A stretch of DNA of 64,000 bases, taken from contig JANXLU010000012.1 of the NCBI GenBank assembly GCA_025354985.1, positions 62,001 to 126,000 of the forward strand, given 5' to 3'. The stretch is from Chloroflexota bacterium (lineage in GTDB: Bacteria > Chloroflexota > Anaerolineae > J036 > Brachytrichaceae). A program made the position numbers and the translations under genes. Each line of letters starts with the position of its first letter. The stretch's first letter is position 1. Shown piece after piece: positions 25,489-34,539 of this stretch. The notes under the pieces are model-generated. The model made no database searches, was not told where the DNA came from, and saw nothing but the letters and a program-made list of their open reading frames with translations.

Positions 25489-26064
25489 ATGTTACTGCTT
25501 GAACAAAGGATTGCAACGGAAGGTAAAAACCTTGGTGATGGGATTCTAAAGGTGGATTCGTTTATCAATCATCAAGTGGATGCCGGGCTGATGATGGCGT
25601 GTGGCGTGGAGTTTGGCAACTTTTTTGCGAACACCGGCGCCAATAAAATACTTACGTGTGAGATCAGCGGCATTGCACCGGCCCTGATGACCGGATGGCA
25701 GCTGAAGGTGCCAATCGTGTATGCGCGTAAAACCAAACCGGTCACGATGCCGGACATTGTGTTCATGACCACTGCGCCGTCACATACAAAAAGACGAGAT
25801 GTTGAAATTATGGCTTCGCCGGAATATTTGCGGCCAGACGATACCGTTCTTATTATTGATGACTTTCTGGCAACGGGTATGACCATCCTCGCGCTCGTCA
25901 GAATTGCGCACGCGGCGGGATGCAAGGTGGTTGGCATTGGCACACTTGTGGAAAAGACATTCGAACACGGGCGCGATGCGTTGCTGCACTTGAACATCCC
26001 GGTGCACGCATTGGCCAGAATCAAATCCATGGCCAACGGCAAAATTGAGTTTGAACCAAACTAA
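25489..26064 (+). CDS. xpt: Xanthine phosphoribosyltransferase
   Basis: This 191-residue purine-salvage enzyme makes XMP from xanthine and PRPP. Family signatures are clear: LEQRIATEGKNLGDGILKVDSFINH, NKILTCEISGIAPA, the PRPP loop VLIIDDFLATG and EKTFEHGRDAL. The length matches Bacillus Xpt. I chose ATG 25489 (MLLLEQRI) because homologues start there and a leaderless promoter abuts it; an upstream in-frame start overlaps the divergent gene. The stop codon TAA is directly followed by the ATG of the next gene. No purine riboswitch fits in the short leader. Confidence 0.93.
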   Translation: MLLLEQRIATEGKNLGDGILKVDSFINHQVDAGLMMACGVEFGNFFANTGANKILTCEISGIAPALMTGWQLKVPIVYARKTKPVTMPDIVFMTTAPSHTKRRDVEIMASPEYLRPDDTVLIIDDFLATGMTILALVRIAHAAGCKVVGIGTLVEKTFEHGRDALLHLNIPVHALARIKSMANGKIEFEPN

Positions 26065-27069
26065 ATGGTTTCGGTTATTTTTACGGTTCTGAACGAAGCT
26101 AGGACGATCAGTGTATTGTTGGACTCACTCGCCGCGCAAACGCGCCAACCTGGTGAAGTGGTGGTTTGCGATGGCGGGAGCACGGATGAAACCCTGGCGC
26201 TTATCCACGCAGAAACAAATCGCAAGCGCATGAAGGTGCGCTTGCTTTTGGAGCCGGGCGCAAATATTGCGCGGGGGCGCAACCTCGCCATCGCGGCAGC
26301 CGATGGAGACATTATTGCCTGCTGCGACGCCGGTGTCCGCCTTGAACCCGATTGGCTCAGCCAAATAACGGCCCCATTTCGCGAGGACGCAATACCGGTA
26401 CCCGGTGTATTTGCACCACCCCCGGCGCCAAACGCCGTGGCAGGATTTTTTGTCGCGGAGGCGCACTCAACCTTTGAAACTGCGCTGAGCGCCACCGTGT
26501 TGCCCGTGCTAAGTGAAATCAGGCCGGAAACCTTTCTTCCATCATCGCGTTCGGTGGCATTTAGAAAGACCACCTGGCAGGCGGCGGATGGCTATCCCGA
26601 ATGGCTGGATTATTGCGAAGACCTTCTGTTTGACTTTGCCGTTCGCGAAACCAGCGGCGGTTTTGCGTTTGCACCCCGCGCCATCGCGCACTTTCGACCG
26701 CGCAGCACCCTCAGGGCTTTTTTCAAGCAATATTATCTGTATGCACGCGGAGATGGCAAGGCAAATCTGTGGTCAAAACGCCACATTATTCGATACGTGA
26801 CCTACCTTGTCGCAGTGCCTGCGTTGATAGGGGGCGTTGTGCTCGTCTCACCGTTGTTGCTCCTTGCCCTGGCAACTGGTGCGGGTATTTATTTGCGTCA
26901 ACCCTATCACCGGCTGCCACAGGTGCCCGCATTTGAGTCCATGACGCTTGGACAAAAACTACATTCCGCCGCGCTGATTCCATTGATTCGGGTGACGGGT
27001 GATATTGCAAAAATGCTGGGCTATCCGGTTGGTTTGCTCTGGCGCGCGCGACAGGCAAGACGGGGATAA
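26065..27069 (+). CDS. Family 2 glycosyltransferase with C-terminal membrane segment
   Basis: This 334-residue protein has a GT-A domain beginning with [20 protein letters not shown], the nucleotide-binding [12 protein letters not shown] and the metal-binding region [15 protein letters not shown] in the DXD position. The acceptor-side motif is [10 protein letters not shown]. Two hydrophobic stretches near residues 248-280 anchor it in the membrane. It should transfer a sugar from a nucleotide donor to a lipid or surface polymer. Its ATG follows the xpt stop with no spacer, and the next gene starts 8 bp after it, so it is mid-operon. No metabolic link to xpt is evident. Confidence 0.85.
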   Translation: MVSVIFTVLNEARTISVLLDSLAAQTRQPGEVVVCDGGSTDETLALIHAETNRKRMKVRLLLEPGANIARGRNLAIAAADGDIIACCDAGVRLEPDWLSQITAPFREDAIPVPGVFAPPPAPNAVAGFFVAEAHSTFETALSATVLPVLSEIRPETFLPSSRSVAFRKTTWQAADGYPEWLDYCEDLLFDFAVRETSGGFAFAPRAIAHFRPRSTLRAFFKQYYLYARGDGKANLWSKRHIIRYVTYLVAVPALIGGVVLVSPLLLLALATGAGIYLRQPYHRLPQVPAFESMTLGQKLHSAALIPLIRVTGDIAKMLGYPVGLLWRARQARRG

Positions 27070-27077
27070 TAAACAAT

Positions 27078-28646
27078 ATGTCTACCAATGACCCAATTCT
27101 GGTCGCCAAGGGCGACACCGACAACGTCATAATCCTCAACAAGGGAAATCGCCATGGGCTGATTACGGGCGCAACAGGAACCGGCAAAACCGTAACCCTG
27201 CAAACGATCGCAGAACAATTTAGCAAACGCGGTGTGCCCGTGTTTATGGCTGATGTAAAGGGTGACCTGAGCGGAATGAGCCAACCGGGTGGGAACAACC
27301 CAAAAATTGCAGATCGCGTCAAGCAGCTCGGGATGCAAGCCGTTTTTAAGCCCGCTGCCGTTCCGGTGACATTTTGGGATGTGTTTGGTGAACAAGGTCA
27401 TCCGCTCCGTGCCACGGTGAGTGAAATGGGTCCGATCCTGCTTGGCAGAATGCTTCAGCTAAACGATGTGCAGGAAGGTGTTCTAAACATCGCGTTCAAA
27501 TATGCCGACGATCAAGGCCTATTGTTGCTGGACTTAAAGGATCTGCGCGCCATGATGCAGTATGTAGCCGAGAACTCACAAAGCCTGATGACAGAATACG
27601 GCAGCGTGAGCACGGCAAGTGTTGGCGCGATTCAGCGGGCGTTGCTTCAACTGGAGCAGCAGGGTGGAGACAAATTCTTTGGAGAGCCCGCGCTTGATTT
27701 GGCGGATTTAATTCAGACCGAGTCCGGTCAGGGCGTTGTTAACATTCTCGCCGCTGACAAATTAATGCAGAACCCGCAAATGTATGCCACATTTCTGCTA
27801 TGGTTGCTGAGTGAACTTTGGACGAAGCTGCCGGAAATCGGTGACCCGGATCGACCAAAACTTGTGTTCTTTTTTGACGAAGCGCACCTTTTGTTTGATG
27901 ATGCGCCTTCCAATTTGTTGGACAAGGTGCAGCAAGTTGTGCGGCTGATCCGAAGCAAGGGCGTTGGCGTGTACTTTGTGACGCAAAATCCGACCGATGT
28001 GCCAGACAGCGTACTGGGACAACTCGGGAACCGCGTTCAACACGCGCTGCGCGCATTTACCCCGCGAGATCAAAGAGCGGTGAAATCGGCCGCGGACACA
28101 TTTCGCCAAAACCCAAAGATCAATATTGAAGAGGTTATCACCCAGCTAAACGTTGGCGAGGCGCTTGTCAGCTTCCTTGATGACAGTGGAGCACCGACGA
28201 TCGTGCAGCGTGCCTGGGTTGTTCCGCCCATGTCGCAGGTGGGCGCAATATCGCCGCAGCAGCGGGCCAGTGTCATTCAAAACTCGATTGTCGCCAGCCA
28301 CTATGAACAGGCGATTGATCGCGAAAGCGCGTATGAGGTGCTTAAGTCCAGGCATACTGTGCAGGTTGCCCAACCCGCATCCGCACAAACGCAAATACAG
28401 ACCCAGCCGAGCCAGCAACCACGGGTGCAGCAAGCGCCCGCACGCACGCAACCGCCCGCCGCGCCCGTGGGTCCTTCCATTGACACCTCTGCAATTCTGA
28501 CCGGGATCGGCGCTGCTGCGGGAATCGTGGGCAAGAGCCTGCTGCGCGGCGTGGGCAGCAGCCTTGGTCGCCAACTGACGCGCAGCATCCTGGGTGGACT
28601 GTTGGGCGGAAGCACTACCTCACGCCGCAGCAACAGTGGATGGTAG
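27078..28646 (+). CDS. HerA-like ATPase (DUF853 family)
   Basis: This 522-residue P-loop ATPase has Walker [13 protein letters not shown] near residue 30, the family segment [14 protein letters not shown], and Walker [16 protein letters not shown] near 262. The HerA/FtsK-like fold acts as a hexameric DNA or protein motor; DUF853 proteins have no settled function. The C-terminal ~110 residues are Gln/Pro/Ala-rich and end in a Gly/Ser-rich helix, as is usual in this family. A GATAAT 7 nt upstream of the ATG could be a leaderless promoter, although the gene also lies 8 bp after the glycosyltransferase. Confidence 0.85.
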   Translation: MSTNDPILVAKGDTDNVIILNKGNRHGLITGATGTGKTVTLQTIAEQFSKRGVPVFMADVKGDLSGMSQPGGNNPKIADRVKQLGMQAVFKPAAVPVTFWDVFGEQGHPLRATVSEMGPILLGRMLQLNDVQEGVLNIAFKYADDQGLLLLDLKDLRAMMQYVAENSQSLMTEYGSVSTASVGAIQRALLQLEQQGGDKFFGEPALDLADLIQTESGQGVVNILAADKLMQNPQMYATFLLWLLSELWTKLPEIGDPDRPKLVFFFDEAHLLFDDAPSNLLDKVQQVVRLIRSKGVGVYFVTQNPTDVPDSVLGQLGNRVQHALRAFTPRDQRAVKSAADTFRQNPKINIEEVITQLNVGEALVSFLDDSGAPTIVQRAWVVPPMSQVGAISPQQRASVIQNSIVASHYEQAIDRESAYEVLKSRHTVQVAQPASAQTQIQTQPSQQPRVQQAPARTQPPAAPVGPSIDTSAILTGIGAAAGIVGKSLLRGVGSSLGRQLTRSILGGLLGGSTTSRRSNSGW

Positions 28647-28664
28647 CCAGACAATGTTTCCGTA

Positions 28665-29693
28665 ATGGATCTAGGTAACATCATTTTCTTTATTGTCGTC
28701 GCCAGTTGCATCTCGCAACTAGGGCGACAGCGGATGACCCGCAGCTGGCAATTTGTATATGTCGGGGTACTGATGCTCGCCGCCGTGGCATGGTGGTACG
28801 CACCCGGTTATGGCCCGTGGATCGCCGGAGCGGCATACGTGATGTTTATCCTGACGCCCCAAGGATTGCTGCGGAATATGGCGGAAGCGCGGTCAATAAC
28901 GGAGTTTCAGGCCGCAGGTCGATGGCTGCCACTTATCAAGGTGCTTCACCCATTTCGAGACTGGCAGGCTCTGGCAAGCATTTCGAAGCGACAATTCACG
29001 GTGATCGATGAGGCCGCGTCGCAGCTTGCAGCCGTGCAATCACGTTCGCTGCAAACGCGATTGCTGGAAAACCCGGCAACGTATGGGTTGATCGCCACCA
29101 ATCTCGTCATATTTGCCTTTACCACCATCATGGGTCTCCGGCTGGGCGAGGTGCGCGCCGTGCAAATATACGGCGCTTTTGTACCCCAGCTCGCCTTGTC
29201 AGGAGCCTGGTGGCGGGCGTTTACAAGTGAGTTTCTGCACTTTGGCGTGGCTCATGTGGCATTTAACATGCTTGCTCTAAACAACTTTGGGCGGGGGCTG
29301 GAAGCGCGACTTGGAAGCTGGCGATTTCTCGCCATATATTTGCTAAGTGGCGCGATGGCCGCTGGCGGCATTCTGGTTCTGGCGACGCAGGGGCTGCAAG
29401 CCATGAATCAGATTTATGCCGGCGCATCCGCAAGTATCTTTGGTATCGTGGGTGCGCAGCTATATCTCGCGGTTTCGGCACGGCGAACCGGCGGTGCGCC
29501 ACAAGGCACACTGGATATTCAAAGCATTGTGTGGCTGGTTTTGATGCAGTCGGTGTTTGACTTCAGCGTTCCGGGGATTAGCTTTGCCGGGCACATTCTC
29601 GGGCTCCTAAGCGGTTTTGTGCTATGTGCGGTCGTATCCTTGGTGTGGCCAAAACGAGATTTGGCTGCAGAATTACCACCGTTGGTTCATTGA
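28665..29693 (+). CDS. Rhomboid-family intramembrane serine protease
   Basis: This 342-residue integral membrane protein has two N-terminal spans, a ~70-residue cytosolic segment, then a six-span rhomboid core. Catalytic residues are visible: the serine in GASASIFG (near residue 255) and the histidine in AGHILGL (near 310). The HxxxN motif appears as HFGVAHVAFNMLALN. Rhomboids cut membrane-anchored substrates within the bilayer. It is the last gene of the xpt - glycosyltransferase - HerA-like - rhomboid set (18-bp gap) and ends 21 bp from the convergent proline-racemase-family gene. Confidence 0.9.
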   Translation: MDLGNIIFFIVVASCISQLGRQRMTRSWQFVYVGVLMLAAVAWWYAPGYGPWIAGAAYVMFILTPQGLLRNMAEARSITEFQAAGRWLPLIKVLHPFRDWQALASISKRQFTVIDEAASQLAAVQSRSLQTRLLENPATYGLIATNLVIFAFTTIMGLRLGEVRAVQIYGAFVPQLALSGAWWRAFTSEFLHFGVAHVAFNMLALNNFGRGLEARLGSWRFLAIYLLSGAMAAGGILVLATQGLQAMNQIYAGASASIFGIVGAQLYLAVSARRTGGAPQGTLDIQSIVWLVLMQSVFDFSVPGISFAGHILGLLSGFVLCAVVSLVWPKRDLAAELPPLVH

Positions 29694-29714
29694 AGCTTAT
29701 TCAATGAGATACGG

Positions 29715-30794
29715 TCAACGCAACAGGAAGCCGTCCCGCAGCACATCATCCGGCGCGATCAAAAATTCATGTCTGCCGGTAATCCATGCCCGACCACTGA
29801 TCGCGGTTGTAATGGCAGGGTACTCTCCAAATTTCGTTTGCGCCACGATCGTACCCGTGAATGGCGTGCCAAGGATGCTCTCGACCACAAATGGCCGACC
29901 GATTTTTAGCCGACCGCGGGCATGTTCAAGCGCCAAACGACCGCTCACCCCGGTTCCAGTCGGCGAGCGATCAACCTCACCTTCGGCAAACACGCACACG
30001 TTTCGCGATTGATGAGCGCCATCGTGGGCACTGCCCTCCAGGATTGTGCCGTATAGAAAACCAAGGGCGGGCTCGAATGGGTGCACGATGGGCAGCGCAG
30101 CCATTACTGCGCGCTTGATAGTCATGCCAACGTCTATTAACTGGCGCGCATGCGCCGCATCCAGCGTGAGGCCCAGCCGATCAGCGTCAACATATGCATA
30201 GAACGCGCCGCCGAAGGTAACGTCGTATTGAATTTCACCCAAACCGGCGACTTTAACCACTTGATCACGCGCAAACACAAATGATGGCACGTTCTCAAAC
30301 TGGACCCGTCTGACACGCCTGCTTTGTATATCGGCGGATGCCGTCACCCGGCCAGCCGGGGTATCAATATGGACTGCAATCGGCGCCTGTTTGAGTCGGT
30401 CGGCGATTCGACGGCATAAGGATGACCAAATGGAATCCGCCATGGGTTGACCGTCATCGCCGGCGCTCATTTCGTACAAGGCAGTTACCAATGCGATGAT
30501 CCCGTGACCACACATGGTGCTCCAGCCTTCGTTGTGCATAAACAGCACGCCGAAATCCGAGCCGGGCGTGACCGCCTCGGTCACAATCGCACCATACATA
30601 TCGGCGTGACCGCGCGGTTCAAACATCAAGCGCCGCCTGAGCCAATCCAGGTGCTGACGCGCAAATTCACGTTTGGCGACCATGTTGTCGCCCGGTACAG
30701 CATTAATTCCCCCCGTAACGATGCGCAAGGGTTCACCTTCCGTGTGAACATCCACGGTGGTGAAGGATTGCCAATTGGGAGGTGGGGACCACAT
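29715..30794 (-). CDS. Proline racemase family, likely trans-3-hydroxy-L-proline dehydratase
   Basis: The protein has 359 residues. Proline racemases and 4-hydroxyproline epimerases use two cysteines. The first is present (TMCGHGIIALVTALYE, Cys near 93). The second is replaced by Thr in DRSPTGTGVSG (near 277). The Cys/Thr pair is the known mark of trans-3-hydroxy-L-proline dehydratases, which make pyrroline-2-carboxylate. It starts 11 bp after the DapA-family gene stop, so the two are probably one unit. No pyrroline-2-carboxylate reductase or proline oxidase is seen nearby. Confidence 0.85.
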   Translation of the reverse strand: MWSPPPNWQSFTTVDVHTEGEPLRIVTGGINAVPGDNMVAKREFARQHLDWLRRRLMFEPRGHADMYGAIVTEAVTPGSDFGVLFMHNEGWSTMCGHGIIALVTALYEMSAGDDGQPMADSIWSSLCRRIADRLKQAPIAVHIDTPAGRVTASADIQSRRVRRVQFENVPSFVFARDQVVKVAGLGEIQYDVTFGGAFYAYVDADRLGLTLDAAHARQLIDVGMTIKRAVMAALPIVHPFEPALGFLYGTILEGSAHDGAHQSRNVCVFAEGEVDRSPTGTGVSGRLALEHARGRLKIGRPFVVESILGTPFTGTIVAQTKFGEYPAITTAISGRAWITGRHEFLIAPDDVLRDGFLLR

Positions 30795-30805
30795 GATAGG
30801 GAATC

Positions 30806-31699
30806 CTACGGTTTGTTGGCCAGGGCGTGACGGATGGTTGCCAACGCCTGCTCGCGTTCGGCGCCGTCAAGGACCAACCGCGGGGCACGCACACGCTCGA
30901 CACCCATGCCAACTTCCTGCTGACAAAGCTTGATCAGCTGAACGAATTTGGTCACGGTGTCCATCCGCAAAAGGGGCAGAAACCACTGATATAGCGGCAG
31001 CGCCATTTCAAGGTTGCCCTCGCGCGCCAAGTTGAACAAATCAACGCTTTCCTTTGGAAAGGCGTTTACCAGCCCGGCGACCCAACAGGTCACACCCACA
31101 CCCACGCCTTCGACAATGGCGTCATCCACACCCATGGCCAACGTGAGCCGGCTGCCACTGAGCTCGCGTATCGCCATGATCCGACGCACATCCGCGCTGC
31201 TTTCCTTGACCGCGTGAAAATTTTTGACCTCAAGCGCAAGCTCGGCAATCTGCTCGGGTTTGAAATCCGTGCCATAAGCGATTGGGTTGTTATACAGCAT
31301 GCATGAGAGCTTGGTGGCCTTCATGACGGCGACCACATGGGCCTTCATTTCGCGCCAGTCACTCTTGTAGACATATGGTGGCAACACCATCAAGCCCGTG
31401 CAACCGGCAGTCTGAGCCGCCTTGGCGAGCGTCACCGCTTCGGCGGTGCTCAGCGCCGCGATGGCTGCAACAACCGGAACACGATCACCCACGGCTTGCA
31501 CCAGAGTCGTCCACAGTGCAACCTTTTCTTCAAGCGAAAGTGCATTTCCTTCACCCAGCGAACCGGGAGAAACAATGCCGGTGCAACCGGCATCCACCTG
31601 CCAGTTGGCGTGGCGTGCGCAAAACTTGTGATCGATGCCGCCCTTTTTGTCAAACGCGGTTGTTATTGCGGGCATTACGCCCTTCCATTGAATGCTCAT
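30806..31699 (-). CDS. DapA-family lyase/deaminase
   Basis: This 297-residue TIM barrel has a complete DHDPS-type active site: GSLGEGNALSLEEK, the catalytic tyrosine in MLYNNP and the Schiff-base lysine in HAVKESSAD. In hydroxyproline pathways a DapA-family enzyme deaminates 1-pyrroline-4-hydroxy-2-carboxylate, and such a gene often lies beside a proline-racemase-family gene as here. That role is therefore the leading guess, ahead of true DapA. ATG 31699 (MSIQWKGVMPAITT) is chosen over a start 78 bp upstream that overlaps the amylase gene. The 58-bp gap to the amylase gene holds nothing obvious. Confidence 0.83.
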   Translation of the reverse strand: MSIQWKGVMPAITTAFDKKGGIDHKFCARHANWQVDAGCTGIVSPGSLGEGNALSLEEKVALWTTLVQAVGDRVPVVAAIAALSTAEAVTLAKAAQTAGCTGLMVLPPYVYKSDWREMKAHVVAVMKATKLSCMLYNNPIAYGTDFKPEQIAELALEVKNFHAVKESSADVRRIMAIRELSGSRLTLAMGVDDAIVEGVGVGVTCWVAGLVNAFPKESVDLFNLAREGNLEMALPLYQWFLPLLRMDTVTKFVQLIKLCQQEVGMGVERVRAPRLVLDGAEREQALATIRHALANKP

Positions 31700-31757
31700 A
31701 ATTGTTGCACTGCACGAGACCAGCGTTCCTGTTAAGAGCACTGATCGTCCACTGTCT

Positions 31758-33218
31758 TTAGCTAACTTTAAACACAACGCCGGATCTTCCGGCCACCTTC
31801 ATGTTGCTGATCATACCGCCCGTTACAAACTTGCGCGCCTGCCCGCCAAATACCTCCCGCACGGGCGTGCCATCCATTAGCTGCAAAGATTGCGCAACGC
31901 GCACGTCCAACAGCGCATCATTCATTCCAGAGTTGAGCACCACAATTAAACGCTCGTCGTCCAACACGCGCGCATAGGCGAGCACATCATCCTCGGCGTA
32001 CAGCACGCGAAAATCACCCGTGCGCAAGGCCACGTATTTCTTGCGCAGTTGAATCGCGGACTTAAACCATCCGAGCAGGTCACGATCCCACGATAGGGGC
32101 TGATCCCACGGGAAGGTGCGTCGGCAATCAGGATCCTTGCCTCCTGCCAGCCCAATTTCGTCGCCATAGTAGACCGACGGTGCGCCAGGATACGTCATTT
32201 GAAACAAGGTGGCCAATTTGAGCGCGCTTGTGTCGCCTTTTGCATACGTCACGAACCGCGAAATGTCATGGCTATCCAGCAAATTCATTTGGGACTGGGT
32301 TATTGCCTGCGGATACAGCGACAACAAACGATTCATTTCATGGGCAAATCCCCGTGAATCAAAAGCTGGTACGGGAGCAACCCCTGATCCCTCAACCTGA
32401 GCTGAATCGTGTTTGTCGCGGGCAAAAAATCCCATGCAGGCGCGGGTGAACAGGTAGTTCATCACCGCATCAAACTGATCACCCTGCAGCCACCGCTGTG
32501 CCTCGTGCCAGATCTCGCCGACAATGTACGCCTCGGGATTTATTGCCTTTACACGCGCTCGAAACTCCCGCCAAAATGAATCGTCATCGATTTCGCCGGC
32601 GACATCCAGTCGCCACCCATCGGCGCCAAAACGCATCCAGTGTTCGGCCACACCAAACAAGAATTCGCGCACCGCGGGCGTCTTCGTGTTGAATTTTGGC
32701 AAGGCCGGTATGCCCCACCAGGCCTCATAGCCGATTTTTCCCGAATATGCGTTTAATGGAAAGTCACGGAAGGTAAACCAATCCAGATAAGGAGAGCTCT
32801 TGCCATTTTCCAGCGCATGATTGAATTGATAGAACCCCCGGCTTGCGTGGTTGAAAACCCCGTCGATGACCACGCGAATCCCGCGTTTGTGCGCCTGGTT
32901 TAGAAGCTTGAGAAAGGCCGCGTCGCCACCGAGGATGGGATCAACGCGCAGATAATCGTGAGTGTGGTAACGATGGTTTGCAGTGCTCTGGAGAATCGGG
33001 GTGAAATAGATGGCATTGATACCCAAATCCTTCAGGTAATCCAGCCGCTCGCACACTCCCATCAAATCACCACCCTTGAACCCAAAGGTGGTCGGCGGCG
33101 TGTCCCATGGCTCGAGAAATCCCGGTTTCTGGATTGTTGCGCTACTGGCAAATCTATCCGGAAATATTTGGTAAAAAATTGCGTGCTTCACCCATTCGGG
33201 CGTTGTTGCGATACTCAT
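31758..33218 (-). CDS. GH13 alpha-amylase family (cyclomaltodextrinase/neopullulanase-like)
   Basis: This 486-residue protein has the four GH13 conserved regions: DGVFNHAS, GWRLDVAGEI (nucleophile Asp), IVGEIWHEA (acid/base Glu) and LLDSHDISRF (transition-state His-Asp). It starts directly with VKHAIFYQIFPDRFA, so the N-terminal domain of classic neopullulanases is missing. No signal peptide is present, so it should act on maltodextrins in the cytosol. ATG 33218 is chosen because longer versions overlap the upstream FHA gene. It lies 88 bp after the FHA gene on the same strand. Confidence 0.93.
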   Translation of the reverse strand: MSIATTPEWVKHAIFYQIFPDRFASSATIQKPGFLEPWDTPPTTFGFKGGDLMGVCERLDYLKDLGINAIYFTPILQSTANHRYHTHDYLRVDPILGGDAAFLKLLNQAHKRGIRVVIDGVFNHASRGFYQFNHALENGKSSPYLDWFTFRDFPLNAYSGKIGYEAWWGIPALPKFNTKTPAVREFLFGVAEHWMRFGADGWRLDVAGEIDDDSFWREFRARVKAINPEAYIVGEIWHEAQRWLQGDQFDAVMNYLFTRACMGFFARDKHDSAQVEGSGVAPVPAFDSRGFAHEMNRLLSLYPQAITQSQMNLLDSHDISRFVTYAKGDTSALKLATLFQMTYPGAPSVYYGDEIGLAGGKDPDCRRTFPWDQPLSWDRDLLGWFKSAIQLRKKYVALRTGDFRVLYAEDDVLAYARVLDDERLIVVLNSGMNDALLDVRVAQSLQLMDGTPVREVFGGQARKFVTGGMISNMKVAGRSGVVFKVS

Positions 33219-33306
33219 TGATGTAAGCTGCGTGGCTCGACTTATATTGGGGATTATGGTTGCTTGGAAATCTTGGAAATGGAGGACAAGCTTGACCGCC
33301 GCATGG

Positions 33307-33702
33307 TTAAGCGTCCTGATCGGCGCTACCCGTTGTTCCGTCAAGAACCTCGGGTGGCTGGCTAAATGCCACTTCCTCGCCGTATATTACATCCACGCCG
33401 CCAAGGGAAATAATATCGCCGGCCTCAAGCGGGCATTGCGCAATTGGATAGCCGTTCAGCCTGGTTCCACCGGTGCTATTCAGATCCACACACAAAAACC
33501 TCATTGACTGAGTTTGCCAGCGCAATTCCACGTGCATACGACTGACGCGCCGATCATCAATTACGACATCACCTTCGCGGCTGCGTCCAATGCGAACGGT
33601 ATTTTGATTCAGAATAATTTGGCGATTGCCATCCACAATGAGAAATGGGCGCCGGGGCAATTGCAGCCGGGTTATGGTTTGATCGCTGTGCACAGGTTGC
33701 AT
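33307..33702 (-). CDS. Stand-alone FHA domain protein
   Basis: This 131-residue protein is almost only an FHA domain: TVRIGRSREGDVVIDDRRVSR is close to consensus, followed by RMHVEL, a DLNSTGGTRLNG loop and a terminal GDIISLGG strand. It should bind a phosphothreonine peptide in the cytosol. No kinase is encoded in the window. A short acidic C-terminal tail follows. It is the first gene of the minus-strand set with amylase, DapA-family lyase and racemase-family enzyme; what links it to them is unclear. Confidence 0.85.
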   Translation of the reverse strand: MQPVHSDQTITRLQLPRRPFLIVDGNRQIILNQNTVRIGRSREGDVVIDDRRVSRMHVELRWQTQSMRFLCVDLNSTGGTRLNGYPIAQCPLEAGDIISLGGVDVIYGEEVAFSQPPEVLDGTTGSADQDA

Positions 33703-33859
33703 GGCGGTTGCGAGTATCGCACAGCTAAGATCCGAGGCTGCAGCGAAACGGCTTGCAACTTGGCCATTCGCTTAACTGGCTCTAACGTGTTCGCACGGTG
33801 CAAACCCAGGAATTGCATTAGCCCAAAGTTTTAGAGCTTGGCCCGCACGGTGTAACTTA

Positions 33860-33879
33860 TGTGCAATATTTGTGCAATA
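33860..33879 (+). repeat. Direct repeat in the mscL promoter region
   Basis: TGTGCAATA occurs at 33860-33868 and again at 33871-33879, an 11-bp step, about one helical turn. It ends 29 bp before the mscL start, overlapping the likely -10 region, and could be a regulator site or chance. Confidence 0.35.
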
Positions 33880-33908
33880 ATGGATGCGTTCTTTTTGGAG
33901 GAAACCAA

Positions 33909-34211
33909 ATGATAAACGAATTTCGCGATTTCATTTTTCGAGGTAACGCGCTGGCCCTAGCCATCGGCGTGCTGGTCGCCGGAGCATTCGGCAAGGTCGT
34001 AGACGCCGTAGTTGAACACTTGCTCAACCCGATAATCGGTGCAATCCTGGGCGGCATTGACCTGACTCAGGCACTGATGATTCCGCTAACACCCAAGGCA
34101 TCCATCGGGATTGGCGCAATCATCGCGGCCATCATTTCTTTCGCGGTGACCATGCTGGTGTTGTTCATTCTGGCGAAGTCGTTCGCCCAAGACTCTCTTA
34201 AGAAGGAATAA
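33909..34211 (+). CDS. mscL: Large-conductance mechanosensitive channel MscL
   Basis: This 100-residue channel releases solutes on hypo-osmotic shock. MINEFRDFIFRGNALALAIGVLVAGAFGKVV is the typical N-terminal amphipathic helix and first membrane span; the second is IGIGAIIAAIISFAVTMLVLFIL. The length is below the ~136 residues of E. coli MscL: the periplasmic loop and the C-terminal cytoplasmic helix are both short. The ATG at 33909 has a strong ribosome-binding site (GGAGG, 33896-33900). Its TAA overlaps the ATG of the next gene (TAATG). Confidence 0.95.
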   Translation: MINEFRDFIFRGNALALAIGVLVAGAFGKVVDAVVEHLLNPIIGAILGGIDLTQALMIPLTPKASIGIGAIIAAIISFAVTMLVLFILAKSFAQDSLKKE

Positions 34212-34438
34212 TGAATATTAAAGATCAATTGTTGGGTGAGGTTTGCTCAAAGGCCGGTATCACCCACGAACAAGCAAGCATGGCAATAGACGCGGCCATT
34301 GCATTTCTAAAGACAAAATTACCGGAGCCCATCGCCGGCCAGGTGGACGCATTCATGGGTGGAAGTGGGGAGGCACCGGCCGGTGGCTTGGGTGGCGTCA
34401 TGGGCATGTTGGGTGGATTATTTGGCGGCAAGCAGTAG
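34211..34438 (+). CDS. Small Gly-rich protein coupled to mscL
   Basis: This 75-residue protein has an N-terminal helical half (DQLLGEVCSKAGITHEQAS, AIAFLKTKLPEPIAGQVDAF) and a Gly/Met-rich tail (GGLGGVMGMLGGLFGGK). Short proteins of this build occur in many bacteria without a known function. The start codon overlaps the mscL stop, so translation is coupled. A strong terminator follows 33 bp after its stop, so mscL and this gene form a two-gene unit. Confidence 0.8.
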   Translation: MNIKDQLLGEVCSKAGITHEQASMAIDAAIAFLKTKLPEPIAGQVDAFMGGSGEAPAGGLGGVMGMLGGLFGGKQ

Positions 34439-34471
34439 CCGCGCTTTAACACGCACGATCGCTCAAAGTCT

Positions 34472-34511
34472 GGGGCCGTCGGTTGAATTCCCGACGGCCC
34501 CGTTTCTTTTT
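34472..34511 (+). terminator. Rho-independent terminator of the mscL unit
   Basis: GGGGCCGTCGG (34472-34482) and CCGACGGCCCC (34491-34501) form a perfect 11-bp stem with an 8-nt loop, followed by GTTTCTTTTT. Strong intrinsic terminator. Confidence 0.93.
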
Positions 34512-34539
34512 CCAAGTCAATGCGAGTGCGTAAAATGCT

